Shown piece by piece: positions 7,201 through 14,638 of a stretch of 32,225 bases of DNA. Origin of the DNA: Lachnospiraceae bacterium (GTDB lineage Bacteria > Bacillota > Clostridia > Lachnospirales > Lachnospiraceae); contig JAILID010000177.1 in assembly GCA_024695465.1 (NCBI GenBank), forward strand, positions 1 to 32,225, written 5' to 3'. The position numbers and the translations under genes are program-made. Within the stretch, counting starts at the first letter, position 1. Each line of letters opens with the position of its first letter. The notes under the pieces are model-generated. The model saw only the letters and a program-made list of their open reading frames with translations, had not been told where the DNA came from and ran no database searches.

Positions 7201-7967
7201 GGATGATTCGTTTTCAGATATTCCTGAAGAAGCAGGAGCAGGGCCAGCTGATGGACGCAAGGCTGCTGGATGGGCGTATTTTGTCTGTAGGAAACCTCCC
7301 GGTTGTAGAAGGAATAGGAGCCGCAGGAGGGGACGTAGCAGATCTTGTCAATCAGACGGCTTCTGGAGAGCAGCAGGCGCAGCGCGCGCGCGTTTTTTCC
7401 GTTTTCAAGAAAAATTCCTCTGACGGAAAGAAGCATTTCATTGATTCCGAAATGGGAACCGTAGCCGGCTTCAACCTCTTCGATGGAAACGCTTTTGTTT
7501 TCGATAAGCTTCCTGGCAGATTGATAGTCTTCTTCGGGAAAAGAATAATCCGCAAAGATCAGTGAAAGGTCGAAATAATTATAGGAAGAACGGTAGGCCG
7601 GAAGCTCCTTATCGCTTTCCGGAAGAGTCTTTTCCGAAGAGAGAAAGGGATTGACGGTTTTTTTCTTTACAGACTTTGTCTTTGCGGCTTTTTTCTTTCC
7701 GGGACTTTTTCGCGCGTCTATGGCGTAGAGAAGAGCGGCCATATGCTTGCAGCGGGCACCCTGCGCCGCATGGGGGCAGGTGCAGGATAGAATAGGGGAT
7801 TCGGGGTCGCTTAAGTCAGCTATTATGCGGTAAGTCTGTCTGTGTGAACCCAGTATCTGGCCGAGGAAGATGCTGCCGCTAGCGCTGACGGACAGCACCC
7901 GGCCGTCCCGGAAATAAGAGTAGCCTCGATTGATGACGGCAGATGTGAATAGACGATGCCAGGACAA
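4224..7967 (-). CDS. SWIM zinc finger plus SNF2-family DEAD/DEAH-type helicase
   Basis: 1247 residues, translated from a TTG at 7967 that sits 8 bases after AAAGGAGG; the upstream in-frame ATG (8030) precedes that site and overlaps the promoter. Domains: N-terminal SWIM zinc finger CxCx8CxH (C62, C64, C73, H75), a long middle region of a bacterial SNF2-associated type, then the two RecA-like lobes from about residue 785. Visible motifs: DDMGLGKT (near 806), DEAQ (near 909) in place of DEAH, ALTGTPIENRLSELWS, SLKAGGTGLNL (near 1150) and QATDRAHRIGQ. Such proteins are ATP-dependent DNA or nucleoprotein translocases; the bacterial ones resemble RapA in the motor, but their role is poorly known. 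It has its own divergent promoter and no operon partner. The length and motifs are complete, so it should be active. Confidence 0.92.
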   Translation of the reverse strand: MSWHRLFTSAVINRGYSYFRDGRVLSVSASGSIFLGQILGSHRQTYRIIADLSDPESPILSCTCPHAAQGARCKHMAALLYAIDARKSPGKKKAAKTKSVKKKTVNPFLSSEKTLPESDKELPAYRSSYNYFDLSLIFADYSFPEEDYQSARKLIENKSVSIEEVEAGYGSHFGINEMLLSVRGIFLENGKNARALRLLLSRSRLIDKICYVPSCGSYSFYNREVSYRQNTPIQQPCVHQLALLLLLQEYLKTNHPGDATDRNASALLSRYRKMRPPIAGTPDPAAPAAMKKVTLLPRFHFYDSTLSVDFKIGFDRLYIIKDLNFLYKTVLEKELYPLGKTASINFSIHDFDEASLGYYDFIRAFLLEQNRGLSARSAFFDAFSESAKCSEISLYGERLDRLYELVQGRPAEIFHFENSARKSPLSLADRNLIPSLTIRDSICDGRFDGITLSGSIPQIYRGLNAGYYLAGGDSENVLCRMSLENLEALLPLLEADDSPEFHFTIGRRNLSDFYYHVLPLLEKFTDIHQDSVSAAEDYLPPEVAFRFYLDAADEEITCRAEALYGEESYPLESIQYNSAPDYGYRDRRSEQEAAAYLEKLFPDYDPNEKLFRSQRSDDAVYKLLENGISYLMTLGEVHSTDRFLALKIRKKWKLSVGVSVKSSLMEVSILSDDLSPKELMDVLKSYRMKKKYHRLKNGDFVDLSNENIDLLDSLLSASHVSPREFVQGKMQIPAYRALYLDKMLEEHEEIVSSRDAHFKNLIRSFKTTRDSDYELPKGLRAKMRPYQLNGFKWLMTVMSFGFGGILADDMGLGKTLQMISVLLAAREEGKTGSSLIVCPASLIYNWLEEFSRFAPTLSVTPVVGSKEERKNILGSAFSENENPDAFVTSYDLLKRDINLYEDHTFAFIVLDEAQYIKNPGSAAAKSVKILKGNHRFALTGTPIENRLSELWSIFDFLMPGFLYGYETFRKELELPITAREDKAAAERLKKMTAPFILRRLKGDVLKDLPEKLEETRYAAFGEPQRKLYDAQVVRMKELLSASSEDEFKKSKIQILAELTHLRQICCDPSLYFDNYRGGSAKREVLLTLVRNAIDSGHRILIFSQFTSMLALIEEDLKNEGIAYFVITGATPKEERGKLVKRFNSGDTAVFLISLKAGGTGLNLTGADVVIHYDPWWNLAVQNQATDRAHRIGQTRVVSVFKLIVKGTIEEKILEMQETKKDLADEILSSENGMLGKLTKDDLLSLLS

Positions 7968-8001
7968 TTGGAAAACCTCCTTTAAAAAACTGTGAAATAT
8001 T

Positions 8002-8030
8002 AGTATACTATAAAAAGAAGAACTGCGCAA
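8002..8030 (-). promoter_or_regulatory. Promoter of the SNF2 helicase gene
   Basis: Minus strand TTGCGC (8030-8025), 17-base spacer, TATACT (8007-8002), then AAAGGAGG and the TTG start. The promoter is back to back with that of the CmpB-like gene. Confidence 0.6.
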
Positions 8031-8050
8031 CAGATAGCGAAAGATGTAGC

Positions 8051-8078
8051 TTGCGCCGGGAAGCCTGCCTGCTAGAAT
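8051..8078 (+). promoter_or_regulatory. Promoter of the CmpB-like gene
   Basis: TTGCGC (8051-8056), 16-base spacer, TAGAAT (8073-8078), followed at a short distance by AAAGGAGG. The -35 hexamer is the same as in the divergent SNF2 promoter. Confidence 0.5.
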
Positions 8079-8106
8079 AATGTCAATACCTTAAAGGAGG
8101 GGAAAT

Positions 8107-9063
8107 ATGCTGTTTGGGATGACCTTTTATCAGATTCTGTTTTATTTTGCCGTTTACTCCGTCGGCGGATGGTGCGTGGAAGTCTTTTACCACGCCCTTT
8201 GCTGCGGAACGATTGTAAACCGGGGTTTTTTAAACGGGCCGGTATGTCCGATTTACGGGTGCGGAGCTTTGAGCATATTTGCCATGACGAATCTCATAGG
8301 AAACTATGTGACAAAAAGCAGCGGACGGGTGGAAGATACGAATCTGGCGGTTCTTTTTCTGGGCGGAATGCTGCTGGCAACTTTGATTGAGCTGATCGGC
8401 GGATATGTCCTGGACGCGCTTTTCCATATGCGCTGGTGGGACTACAGCAAGCAGCCTTATAATTTCCGCGGTTACATCTGTCTTAAGTTCAGCGTTCTCT
8501 GGGGCATGGGGGCTGCTTTTGTCATCCGGGTCCTGCAGCCGGGAATCCGGAATTTCCTGGAGAAAGCGGCAGCTCCGTTTTTTATATGGATCTATCTTGC
8601 ATTGTTTTATATTTTATTTTTTATCGACCTGGTCATCACGGTTCTGTCCATCAACAAGATGAACCGCGAGCTGGCGGAGCTGGAGGGCATTCGGAAGTCT
8701 CTTCGCCGTCTGAGCGACGGCATGACGGAAGCGATCGGAAAAACCTCCCAGGTGATCGGCGAGAGCCAGGTGCAGGCCGCGCTGGCTAAAGCGGAGCTCA
8801 GGGACGCGGTGACGGAGAAACGGGACGAATACCGGGAGGCGATGGATAAGAAGAAAGCGGAATACCGGGACGGCCTGAATCGGAAAATGGAAGAATATCA
8901 GGCCAGGACTGCCGAGCTTTACCGGGAATTCGCGAAAAGAGGGCTGTTCGGGCCGGGCCGGATCCTGCGGGCTTTTCCTGAGATGATCCATCATGATTAC
9001 GAGGACGCGCTGGAGATGATTCGAAAGAAGCTCGATGAGAAGGAAACGAATAAAGCCTCATAA
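8107..9063 (+). CDS. CmpB-type (putative ABC transporter type IV) membrane protein with a coiled-coil tail
   Basis: 318 residues. The first 190 residues carry about five hydrophobic segments (for example FYQILFYFAVYSVGGWCVEV, LAVLFLGGMLLATLIELIGG, FFIWIYLALFYILFFIDLVI) and the family wording NRGFLNGPVCPIYG and WWDYSKQPYNFRGYICLKFS. This matches the Pfam family annotated as a putative ABC transporter permease (CmpB), common in Clostridia; true transport activity is not established and no ATPase lies beside it. Residues 190-300 form a highly charged helical tail with repeats of the type EYREAMDKKKAEYRDGLNRK, probably a cytosolic coiled coil. AAAGGAGG lies 6 bases before the ATG. The gene has its own promoter; the next gene also has one. 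Confidence 0.82.
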   Translation: MLFGMTFYQILFYFAVYSVGGWCVEVFYHALCCGTIVNRGFLNGPVCPIYGCGALSIFAMTNLIGNYVTKSSGRVEDTNLAVLFLGGMLLATLIELIGGYVLDALFHMRWWDYSKQPYNFRGYICLKFSVLWGMGAAFVIRVLQPGIRNFLEKAAAPFFIWIYLALFYILFFIDLVITVLSINKMNRELAELEGIRKSLRRLSDGMTEAIGKTSQVIGESQVQAALAKAELRDAVTEKRDEYREAMDKKKAEYRDGLNRKMEEYQARTAELYREFAKRGLFGPGRILRAFPEMIHHDYEDALEMIRKKLDEKETNKAS

Positions 9064-9077
9064 GGCCGCTTCGTCTC

Positions 9078-9106
9078 TTGATAACTTTCTCTTCCTGAGC
9101 TATAAT
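9078..9106 (+). promoter_or_regulatory. Promoter of the BMP-type lipoprotein gene
   Basis: TTGATA (9078-9083), 17-base spacer, perfect TATAAT (9101-9106). It lies 30 bases before the ATG, just after the upstream stop codon. Confidence 0.75.
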
Positions 9107-9135
9107 AACCCTATCTCTGTCAGAAGGAGGAGAAA

Positions 9136-10278
9136 ATGAAGAGAAGATTTGCAGCACTTTTTGCCGCGGCGGCCTTGCTTGCCGGCCTGATCGGCTGCGG
9201 GACCGATCCGAATGCGCCCCGCTACGCTTTTGTCGCGGACAGCAGCGGTGTTGAGGAAGGAATCAACGCGGCGATATGGGGGGTTATCGAGGCTCAGGCA
9301 GAACCCAATGAATATAATACAGCGAGCTTCTGCCCGGAAGAAGATACGGAGGAAGCCCTGACCGCCGTGTTTACGGAGGCGGTTAAGTCCAGAGCCAGGC
9401 TGGTCTTAGCCTTCGGCGAGCAGATGGAAACGCCGGTCTTTTCGGCAGCCCAGGAGCATAAGAAGACTAAATTTGTCCTTGTCGGCGGCGAGCCCCGGCA
9501 GGAAGCGGGGGGTGAAGTTTCCATAGGCGAGAACGTGCTGGCCGTGGATCTTGCCTATGAGCAGGAAGGCTTTGCGGCCGGGTACGCGTCGGTTAAAAAT
9601 GGTTTCCGCAGCCTTGCGGTCATGGCAGGTGAAAAAAATGAACGAAATATCCGCCTGATAAACGGTTTTGTCCAGGGAGCGGCAGCTGCGGCTTCCGAGC
9701 TGGGCCTGGAAGAGGGGACGGTCTTCATCAAAGCGGAATATACGGGAAGCGATAAGCTCTCCCCGCTCCGCATGTCGGAAGCCCTGGATTTTTACGGAGA
9801 AGGGGTCGAGAGCATATTTACGACCAGCGGGGGAATCGGCACCGCAGTTGCCCGGGCGGCGGAGATCGAACAGAAGACCTTCTTTACGGCGGGAGAAAAC
9901 CTGACGGAGGAGGAGCCCTCCTGCCTCATGTCTTTTTATACGCAGTTTGAAAATGCTTTTATTCCCGCGATCGAGCTTTTTGAATCCAAGGAAGGCCTGC
10001 CGGGCGGAACGATGCTGCAATACGGGCTTAAGGAAGAGTGCTTTGCCGCGGCTGTGGATTACAGCCGTTTCAGCTCCTTTACGGAAGCGGATTATCAGAC
10101 GCTCGTCGAAAAGCTGTCGAACGGCGATTATGTGACCGATAAGGAAGCGGAGTCTTCCGGAGCGGTCGTCTATGAGGAGCTTTCTTCCGGGAGAGCGTCT
10201 TCCGGGGGCGCGTCTTCCGGAGTGTCTTCTTTCGAGGAGTCTTCTTCTGAGGAGTCCGAAGCGGACAATAAAGTATAA
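9136..10278 (+). CDS. BMP/PnrA-family substrate-binding lipoprotein with Ser/Glu-rich tail
   Basis: 380 residues. Residues 1-21 are a lipoprotein signal peptide with lipobox LIGC, so the mature protein is attached by Cys21 to the outer membrane face. The body (residues 28-340) resembles the basic membrane protein (PnrA/Med-type) periplasmic-binding fold: YAFVADSSGVEEGINAAIW, RLVLAFGEQMETPVFSAAQ, LAVDLAYEQEGFAAGYASV, GFVQGAAAAASELG and GVESIFTTSGGIG. Family members bind nucleosides for an ABC importer, but no permease or ATPase is next to it, as also seen for some BMP proteins with regulatory or lipid-raft roles. The last 40 residues are a low-complexity tail built from SSG and EESS units. GGAGG precedes the ATG; promoter upstream and strong terminator downstream make it monocistronic. 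The ligand cannot be told. Confidence 0.8.
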   Translation: MKRRFAALFAAAALLAGLIGCGTDPNAPRYAFVADSSGVEEGINAAIWGVIEAQAEPNEYNTASFCPEEDTEEALTAVFTEAVKSRARLVLAFGEQMETPVFSAAQEHKKTKFVLVGGEPRQEAGGEVSIGENVLAVDLAYEQEGFAAGYASVKNGFRSLAVMAGEKNERNIRLINGFVQGAAAAASELGLEEGTVFIKAEYTGSDKLSPLRMSEALDFYGEGVESIFTTSGGIGTAVARAAEIEQKTFFTAGENLTEEEPSCLMSFYTQFENAFIPAIELFESKEGLPGGTMLQYGLKEECFAAAVDYSRFSSFTEADYQTLVEKLSNGDYVTDKEAESSGAVVYEELSSGRASSGGASSGVSSFEESSSEESEADNKV

Positions 10279-10287
10279 ACGCGAAAT

Positions 10288-10332
10288 AGAAAAAGAAAGA
10301 AGCCTCCTTTCGGAGGCCTCTTTCTTTTTCTA
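10288..10332 (+). terminator. Strong intrinsic terminator after the BMP lipoprotein gene
   Basis: GC core GCCTCC/GGAGGC around a TTTC loop (10302-10317), extended by A-rich and T-rich flanks (AGAAAAAGAAAGA with CTCTTTCTTTTTCT) that pair into a very long stem and supply the U tract. Confidence 0.9.
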
Positions 10333-10355
10333 ATGAGGGGGGAGATAGTGAGTGG

Positions 10356-10384
10356 TTACTTAACTATCTGAGCGTAAGTATACA
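10356..10384 (+). promoter_or_regulatory. Possible promoter of the MocR-type regulator
   Basis: TTACTT (10356-10361), 17-base spacer, TATACA (10379-10384). Neither hexamer is perfect, but the spacing is right and there is no other candidate between the terminator and the start at 10477. Confidence 0.45.
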
Positions 10385-10476
10385 GGCCAATTGTTAGGGG
10401 TTTGTGTCCATTTACGAAAGAAAATCTAAAGATTCTAAAGAAAACGGAAATCCCGCGGGGGAAGGGAGGAAAGGAT

Positions 10477-11568
10477 ATGCTCACCTATGTGATGGAGAAA
10501 AGAGGCGGATTGGGAAAGACAGAGTATCTTTACCGCTGTATCAAGGAAGACGTCGCAAGCGGGATCCTCTTTCCGGATGAGCGTCTGCCTTCCAAACGGG
10601 AACTGGCGGCCCATCTGGACGTTTCAGTGGTCACGGTAGAGAACGCCTACGCTATGCTGGAAGAGGAAGGTTATATCCGGGGAGTCGCAAGAAGCGGGTT
10701 CTATGTCAACCGGCTGCCGGTATTTGAGAAGGCCCGAAGAGAAGGGAAGAAGCCCTCTCTTCTGCCGGAAGAGGAGGAAGAGGGAGAAAACGACGGGCTC
10801 CGGGGTGGTTTTTTTCCCGCCTACGCCAGGATTATACGCCGTCTTCTTGCGGAGAAGCCTGAAATTCTGGAGGCGAAGCCTCCGAATCTCGGCTCGCCGG
10901 TTCTCCGAAATGCTATCGCCGGTTATCTTTACCGCTACCGGGGGATGGCCGTCGACGCGAAGCGGATCATCGTGGGATCCGGGGCGGAATATCTTTACGG
11001 CCTGATCGTCCAGTTATTCGGACGCGGCATCCTTTACGGGGTGGAAGAGCCCTCCTACGCCAAGATTCGCCAGGTATATGAGGCGAACGGAGCCAGAGTG
11101 GAAGGGCTTCCGCTTGGAAAAGACGGGATCAGGAGGGAGGCGCTGGCCGCGTCCGCAGCAGGCGTCCTCCATGTGTCCCCGTTTTACAGTTTTCCGGACA
11201 GGGTGCCCGTGACAGCCAGAAGACGTTTTGAATACATTTCCTGGGCAAATGAAAAACACGCCTGCCTGGTGGAGGATGACTTCGATTCCGAGTTCAATTC
11301 TCCCCGGAAGCCGCTGGAGACCCTGTATTCCATGGATCGGGGAGGCAGGGTCATCTATCTGAACACGTTCTCGAAGAGCATAGCGCCTTCCATGCGGGTC
11401 GGATATATGATCCTTCCGGAAGCGCTCATGGACCGCTATATGGAAAAACTGGGCTTTTATTCCTGCACGGTGCCGGTTTTCGATCAGTACGTCCTGGCGG
11501 AATTTATCAACAGCGGCGCTTTTGAACGCCATCTTTCACGGAAAAGGAGATCCGGAAGAACGGAATAA
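10477..11568 (+). CDS. MocR/GabR-type regulator (GntR wHTH + aminotransferase fold), C-terminally truncated
   Basis: 363 residues. Residues 10-80 are a GntR winged helix (LYRCIKEDVASGILFPDERLP, then SKRELAAHLDVSVVTVENAY). After an acidic linker, residues 110-363 follow fold-type I aminotransferases: PPNLGSPVLRNAIAGYL, IIVGSGAEYLYGLIVQL, VEEPSYAKI, LVEDDFDSEF and the PLP lysine in NTFSKSIAPSMRVGY. MocR proteins use bound PLP to sense a metabolite and control nearby genes. Normal length is 450-480; here the frame ends at FERHLSRKRRSGRTE, about 90 residues early, before the end of the small domain. A terminator follows directly. The start at 10477 has GGGAGG 7 bases upstream; a TTG at 10402 in frame has none. 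DNA binding is probably kept, PLP-dependent control probably damaged. The orphan BMP gene upstream is a possible target. Confidence 0.82.
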   Translation: MLTYVMEKRGGLGKTEYLYRCIKEDVASGILFPDERLPSKRELAAHLDVSVVTVENAYAMLEEEGYIRGVARSGFYVNRLPVFEKARREGKKPSLLPEEEEEGENDGLRGGFFPAYARIIRRLLAEKPEILEAKPPNLGSPVLRNAIAGYLYRYRGMAVDAKRIIVGSGAEYLYGLIVQLFGRGILYGVEEPSYAKIRQVYEANGARVEGLPLGKDGIRREALAASAAGVLHVSPFYSFPDRVPVTARRRFEYISWANEKHACLVEDDFDSEFNSPRKPLETLYSMDRGGRVIYLNTFSKSIAPSMRVGYMILPEALMDRYMEKLGFYSCTVPVFDQYVLAEFINSGAFERHLSRKRRSGRTE

Positions 11569-11594
11569 GAAAGAGGCCGGAAGGCCTCTTTCTT
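11567..11594. terminator. Bidirectional terminator between the MocR-type gene and the minus-strand membrane protein gene
   Basis: Twelve-base perfect stem AAGAAAGAGGCC / GGCCTCTTTCTT with a GGAA loop. T-rich 3' arms on both strands let it end transcription from both sides. Its first bases overlap the MocR stop codon. Confidence 0.85.
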
Positions 11595-11605
11595 GTAAAT
11601 CATTC

Positions 11606-12160
11606 TTATTTTCTTCGACGCTTTTTCTTCTTTCCGGAAGAGGATGAGCCGCCGGCCTGCTTTGGAACGGTCTTTCCGCTGCTTTTTGCCTCCAGGGCCT
11701 TTTCCTTTTCCCTCTGCGCAAAAGCCCAGTCCCGGAAGCGCCTGAAAGCGCTCTTCTTTGCCGGCGGCGCTTCAAGGGTGCCCCGAAGGGCTTTGACGTC
11801 GGTGATGTAAATGCCTGAAATAGTAGCCCTTACTTCTTTCTTGACGGGAATAATGTCAAAAATCTTCTCATCAGCGACCATGTTCATGACCCTGGGTCCG
11901 ATTTTAGCCTTGACAATGGGCATCTTGCTCCGCCGTAAGTATTTCGGCGTCTGCTCGATAACCATATCCGGCAGTCCGGACTCCCGGATCGGCAGTCTTT
12001 TCTTGTCGATGACCAGCATGGTCACGTTCTGCTTGGCCGCTTCGATCTGTTCCATCTGGGCTGCCTGCCTTTTTTCAAGGCGCCTGCCGACAAAATAGAG
12101 GATGACCATGGCGGCGATAATGATGATGAGAATGATCAGCAAAATGTATCCAATCTTCAT
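11606..12160 (-). CDS. Conserved single-pass membrane protein, function unknown
   Basis: 184 residues. Residues 4-25 (GYILLIILIIIIAAMVILYFVG) form one transmembrane helix, followed by a basic, Gln-rich helix (RRLEKRQAAQMEQIEAAK). The central block (about 45-125: TMLVIDKKRLPIRESGLP, EQTPKYLRRSKMPIVKAKIG, VADEKIFDIIPVKKEVRATI, SGIYITDVK) matches, from memory, a conserved hypothetical protein found across Lachnospiraceae. The tail is very basic and ends in KKKKRRRK, which suggests contact with nucleic acid or anionic lipid on the cytosolic side. The start at 12160 has GGAGG 7 bases upstream; the in-frame ATG at 12178 lies before that site. It is transcribed alone from a good promoter. No functional call is made. 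Confidence 0.75.
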   Translation of the reverse strand: MKIGYILLIILIIIIAAMVILYFVGRRLEKRQAAQMEQIEAAKQNVTMLVIDKKRLPIRESGLPDMVIEQTPKYLRRSKMPIVKAKIGPRVMNMVADEKIFDIIPVKKEVRATISGIYITDVKALRGTLEAPPAKKSAFRRFRDWAFAQREKEKALEAKSSGKTVPKQAGGSSSSGKKKKRRRK

Positions 12161-12212
12161 GTAGATTCCTCCGCTCATTAGTGATGCGGCTTTCTGCCGC
12201 TGCTAAAAAAAT

Positions 12213-12241
12213 ATTATACATGATGGGGACTCTTTAAGCAA
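12213..12241 (-). promoter_or_regulatory. Promoter of the conserved membrane protein gene
   Basis: Minus strand TTGCTT (12241-12236), 17-base spacer, perfect TATAAT (12218-12213). A small GCGGC/GCCGC hairpin (12186-12200) lies in the leader. Confidence 0.7.
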
Positions 12242-12316
12242 GCGTGAATTATCCCGGCGAAAGCCCAATCTCCCGGTGGGATCTTTCGCGTTCCGCAAAG
12301 GAACCCGCGTTTTCCG

Positions 12317-13780
12317 TCAGGCCTTTCCGACGGCGGTTACCGGGGTCGGCCTTGCGCTGCTGAATACGGATGAGACGTCAAAAAGGTCTTCAAAGACATT
12401 CGTTTTCGCCGCGCCGGAAAGCGCCCTCCACATCTGGTAGCCGTCGCAGTCGATCCGGCCCTGGCGGACGTAGTTCTGGCGGATCTGCACCCAGTATTTG
12501 GTGGAGGCGTCCACGTTGGCGTAGAAATCGTAGCCCATGCTCTTTAAGTAAGCGTACTTTTCATTATCTTCCGAATAGTCCCGGAAGGAACCGATATCAT
12601 TTCCGTGCGCGAAGATAATGGTGTCCGTCTTTCCAAGGATGGGAGCAACCGTATTCTGCCATTTCTCCTGATCGATTCGAAGCGCTTCGACGGAGGCGTT
12701 GGTCACCGACAGGTGTCCCCAGGTGTGGCAGGCGAATTCCCAGCCGGAAGCCTTTACGGCCTCGGCTACTTTCTTCGCTTCGGCCACCTCCGCTTCATAG
12801 TCGAAATCAGGGTGGGCGTTCAGCCATTCCGCCTGGGTCCTGTCCAGGTTCTCCCGGGTTTTGTAGGCCGCGTCTGTCCGGTAGCCGAAGACGCCGTTGT
12901 AGCCGGTCATGGCGATCATGCCCCGGGCCCCTTTGTAGGCGGCGTCCGGATGTTCCTCCAGAAAGCTGTTAAGGCGGGGGACTACATCATAATCCCCGAT
13001 CAGGACCTTTCCTTCGGCGTCGGTGTAGCTGCATTTGACTTTGCCGTCTGCGTCTACTACGGCTTTATCGGCATAGCCCTGGCCGGCGTAGGCGTGATAG
13101 TAGCTCCAGTCGTCGATGGAGAGAACATAGGGCTTTTTATTTACCGGAAGAAGAAGGTTCTTATTTTTCAAAAAGGTTCCGTCTTCGTTCACGGTCACAA
13201 GGTCCCTCATCCGCACGAGAACCCAGCCGTTTTCGTACATCTGCCGGATAATTTTGTCAAACTCGTCCACGGTCGTCATCCAGGCATTGTTGCCGCCGGC
13301 GGTGGAAGCGCCCAGCTTTTCCGCATTGAAAGCCAGGCTGCTGTCGACGATCAGCGAGTGGAAGAAGATGTGCGGCACCTGGGTTACGTCCTTCGCCTCC
13401 AGATGAGAGCGCTCGGCAATAAAGCCCGCGATGGCGCTTGTCAGCTCCGGATCGGAGTCATAGTTTTCTTCCTCCATGAGAAGGTTGATGGCTGCGTCGT
13501 AATCGTAGCCGAGGGCCAGCTCATCTGCCTTCGCGATCGCGGTCCGCCTGTTCGTGAGCATGCTTTCTTCACGGGCGATCTCCGCCTCCTTCCGCTCCTT
13601 CTCCGCCTCTTTCGCCTTTTCCGCCTCGCTGAGCCGGAGAGCGGTTATGAGCGAGAAAAGCAGAATGAGAGCCGTTCCGAAGACGGCAAGCTTCTGAAAG
13701 AATAATCTTTTTCTCCGGTCTTCGGCTGATTGTTTCCTGCGTTTTTTCGGTGATTTTCTTTTATCTGTTTCTTTGTCCAT
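12317..13780 (-). CDS. Membrane-anchored polysaccharide deacetylase-like (NodB-fold) protein
   Basis: 487 residues. A very basic N-terminus (KRKSPKKRRKQSAEDRRKR) precedes a signal anchor (LAVFGTALILLFSLITALRL, about 31-50), then a charged coiled coil (AEKAKEAEKERKEAEIAREE) and a short helical repeat region. The catalytic-type domain covers about 130-470: PHIFFHSLIVD, LSIDDWSYYHAY (near 220, the counterpart of the TFDDG metal-binding pair) and FACHTWGHLS (near 350, the HxxxH zinc motif). These are NodB features, so cleavage of N-acetyl groups from a cell-wall or surface glycan is likely. The segment between the motifs is longer than in PgdA-type enzymes and the D-D pair is followed by W instead of G, so substrate and activity are uncertain. 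A GGGGG stretch precedes the ATG. The gene is divergent from rex. Confidence 0.8.
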   Translation of the reverse strand: MDKETDKRKSPKKRRKQSAEDRRKRLFFQKLAVFGTALILLFSLITALRLSEAEKAKEAEKERKEAEIAREESMLTNRRTAIAKADELALGYDYDAAINLLMEEENYDSDPELTSAIAGFIAERSHLEAKDVTQVPHIFFHSLIVDSSLAFNAEKLGASTAGGNNAWMTTVDEFDKIIRQMYENGWVLVRMRDLVTVNEDGTFLKNKNLLLPVNKKPYVLSIDDWSYYHAYAGQGYADKAVVDADGKVKCSYTDAEGKVLIGDYDVVPRLNSFLEEHPDAAYKGARGMIAMTGYNGVFGYRTDAAYKTRENLDRTQAEWLNAHPDFDYEAEVAEAKKVAEAVKASGWEFACHTWGHLSVTNASVEALRIDQEKWQNTVAPILGKTDTIIFAHGNDIGSFRDYSEDNEKYAYLKSMGYDFYANVDASTKYWVQIRQNYVRQGRIDCDGYQMWRALSGAAKTNVFEDLFDVSSVFSSARPTPVTAVGKA

Positions 13781-13812
13781 AGAATACCCCCTTATTTATA
13801 AACCCCATCATG

Positions 13813-13841
13813 ATGGTAACAGGACTTTTCGTTTTTGTAAA
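13813..13841 (-). promoter_or_regulatory. Weak promoter candidate for the deacetylase-like gene
   Basis: Minus strand TTTACA (13841-13836), 17-base spacer, TACCAT (13818-13813). The -10 box is poor; it is the best pair in the divergent gap with rex. Confidence 0.35.
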
Positions 13842-13868
13842 GTGTGCTTAAAAAATTTGTACGTATGT

Positions 13869-13896
13869 TTCAAAATTTTGATAACTGTGCTATACT
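13869..13896 (+). promoter_or_regulatory. Promoter candidate of rex
   Basis: TATACT at 13891-13896 with a weak TTCAAA 16 bases upstream (13869-13874). Transcription would begin near 13903, about 37 bases before the rex start. Confidence 0.5.
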
Positions 13897-13939
13897 TATT
13901 GCATTGCATAAAAGAAAGGATACAGCACGGGGGTTACAC

Positions 13940-14587
13940 ATGGCGGAAAAGAAGAGCAAGGAGACGGAAGCATATCTGACGATACAGGCGCTGCAGCGGA
14001 TGCCTTATTATCTCCATTGTCTTGAACAGGCAAGGGACGAGGGGATCTTGGTAATGTCGGCGACGTCGATCGCGAATACGCTGGGGCTTGGCGACGTCCT
14101 GGTGCGCAAGGATATCGGAGCGGTTTCGACGATGAAGGGCAAGCCCAAAGCGGGCTTCCAGGTCAATGAGCTGATTGAAGATATCCAGAATTATATGGGA
14201 TGCAACGACCGCAAGTCGGCCGTGATCGCGGGAGCGGGATCCCTGGGAACCGCGCTGCTTCGGAACGATGAATTTGAGGAATACGGTCTGTTTATCTCGG
14301 CGGCTTTTGATATCCGGCCGGAACTGATCGGGACGGCTGTCGCCGGGATTCCGGTCTATCATGTCGACGAGATGGAAGCCTTCTGCCGGAAAGAGGGGAT
14401 CCGGCTCGGGATTATTACGACTCCTCTTGGCGCTGCCCAGGGGGCGGCCGACAGCCTGGTCCGGGGCGGGATCCGGGCGATCTGGAATTTCGCCCTCGTT
14501 AATCTTGCGGTTCCGGAAGGGATCCTTGTGCAAAATGAAAACCTGGCCTCCTCCCTGGCGATGCTCTCCCATCATATCCGGGCTTAA
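13940..14587 (+). CDS. rex: Redox-sensing transcriptional repressor Rex
   Basis: 215 residues, the usual Rex length. Residues 1-80 are a winged helix (AYLTIQALQRMPYYLHCLE, VMSATSIANTLGLGDVLVRKD, then a segment like RKDIGAVS). Residues 85-215 are a Rossmann domain with AGAGSLGTAL (near 96-105) that binds NADH or NAD+, followed by FDIRPELIG and ITTPLGAAQGAAD. Rex dimers repress fermentation genes when NADH/NAD+ is low and leave DNA when NADH rises. The start at 13940 has GGGGG about 7 bases upstream and gives the normal N-terminus; an upstream ATG at 13844 lies before the promoter. The next gene, adhE, is a classical Rex target. Two hairpins follow the stop codon. Confidence 0.93.
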   Translation: MAEKKSKETEAYLTIQALQRMPYYLHCLEQARDEGILVMSATSIANTLGLGDVLVRKDIGAVSTMKGKPKAGFQVNELIEDIQNYMGCNDRKSAVIAGAGSLGTALLRNDEFEEYGLFISAAFDIRPELIGTAVAGIPVYHVDEMEAFCRKEGIRLGIITTPLGAAQGAADSLVRGGIRAIWNFALVNLAVPEGILVQNENLASSLAMLSHHIRA

Positions 14588-14619
14588 AGAGCAGGAAAAA
14601 AGCGCCGGATATGGCGCGC

Positions 14620-14638
14620 GAGCCGGGAGGCTCTTTTT
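14620..14638 (+). terminator. Intrinsic terminator after rex
   Basis: GAGCC / GGCTC stem with a GGGA loop followed by TTTTT. A second hairpin (GCGCC/GGCGC, 14602-14617) lies just upstream. It separates rex from the adhE promoter. Confidence 0.7.
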
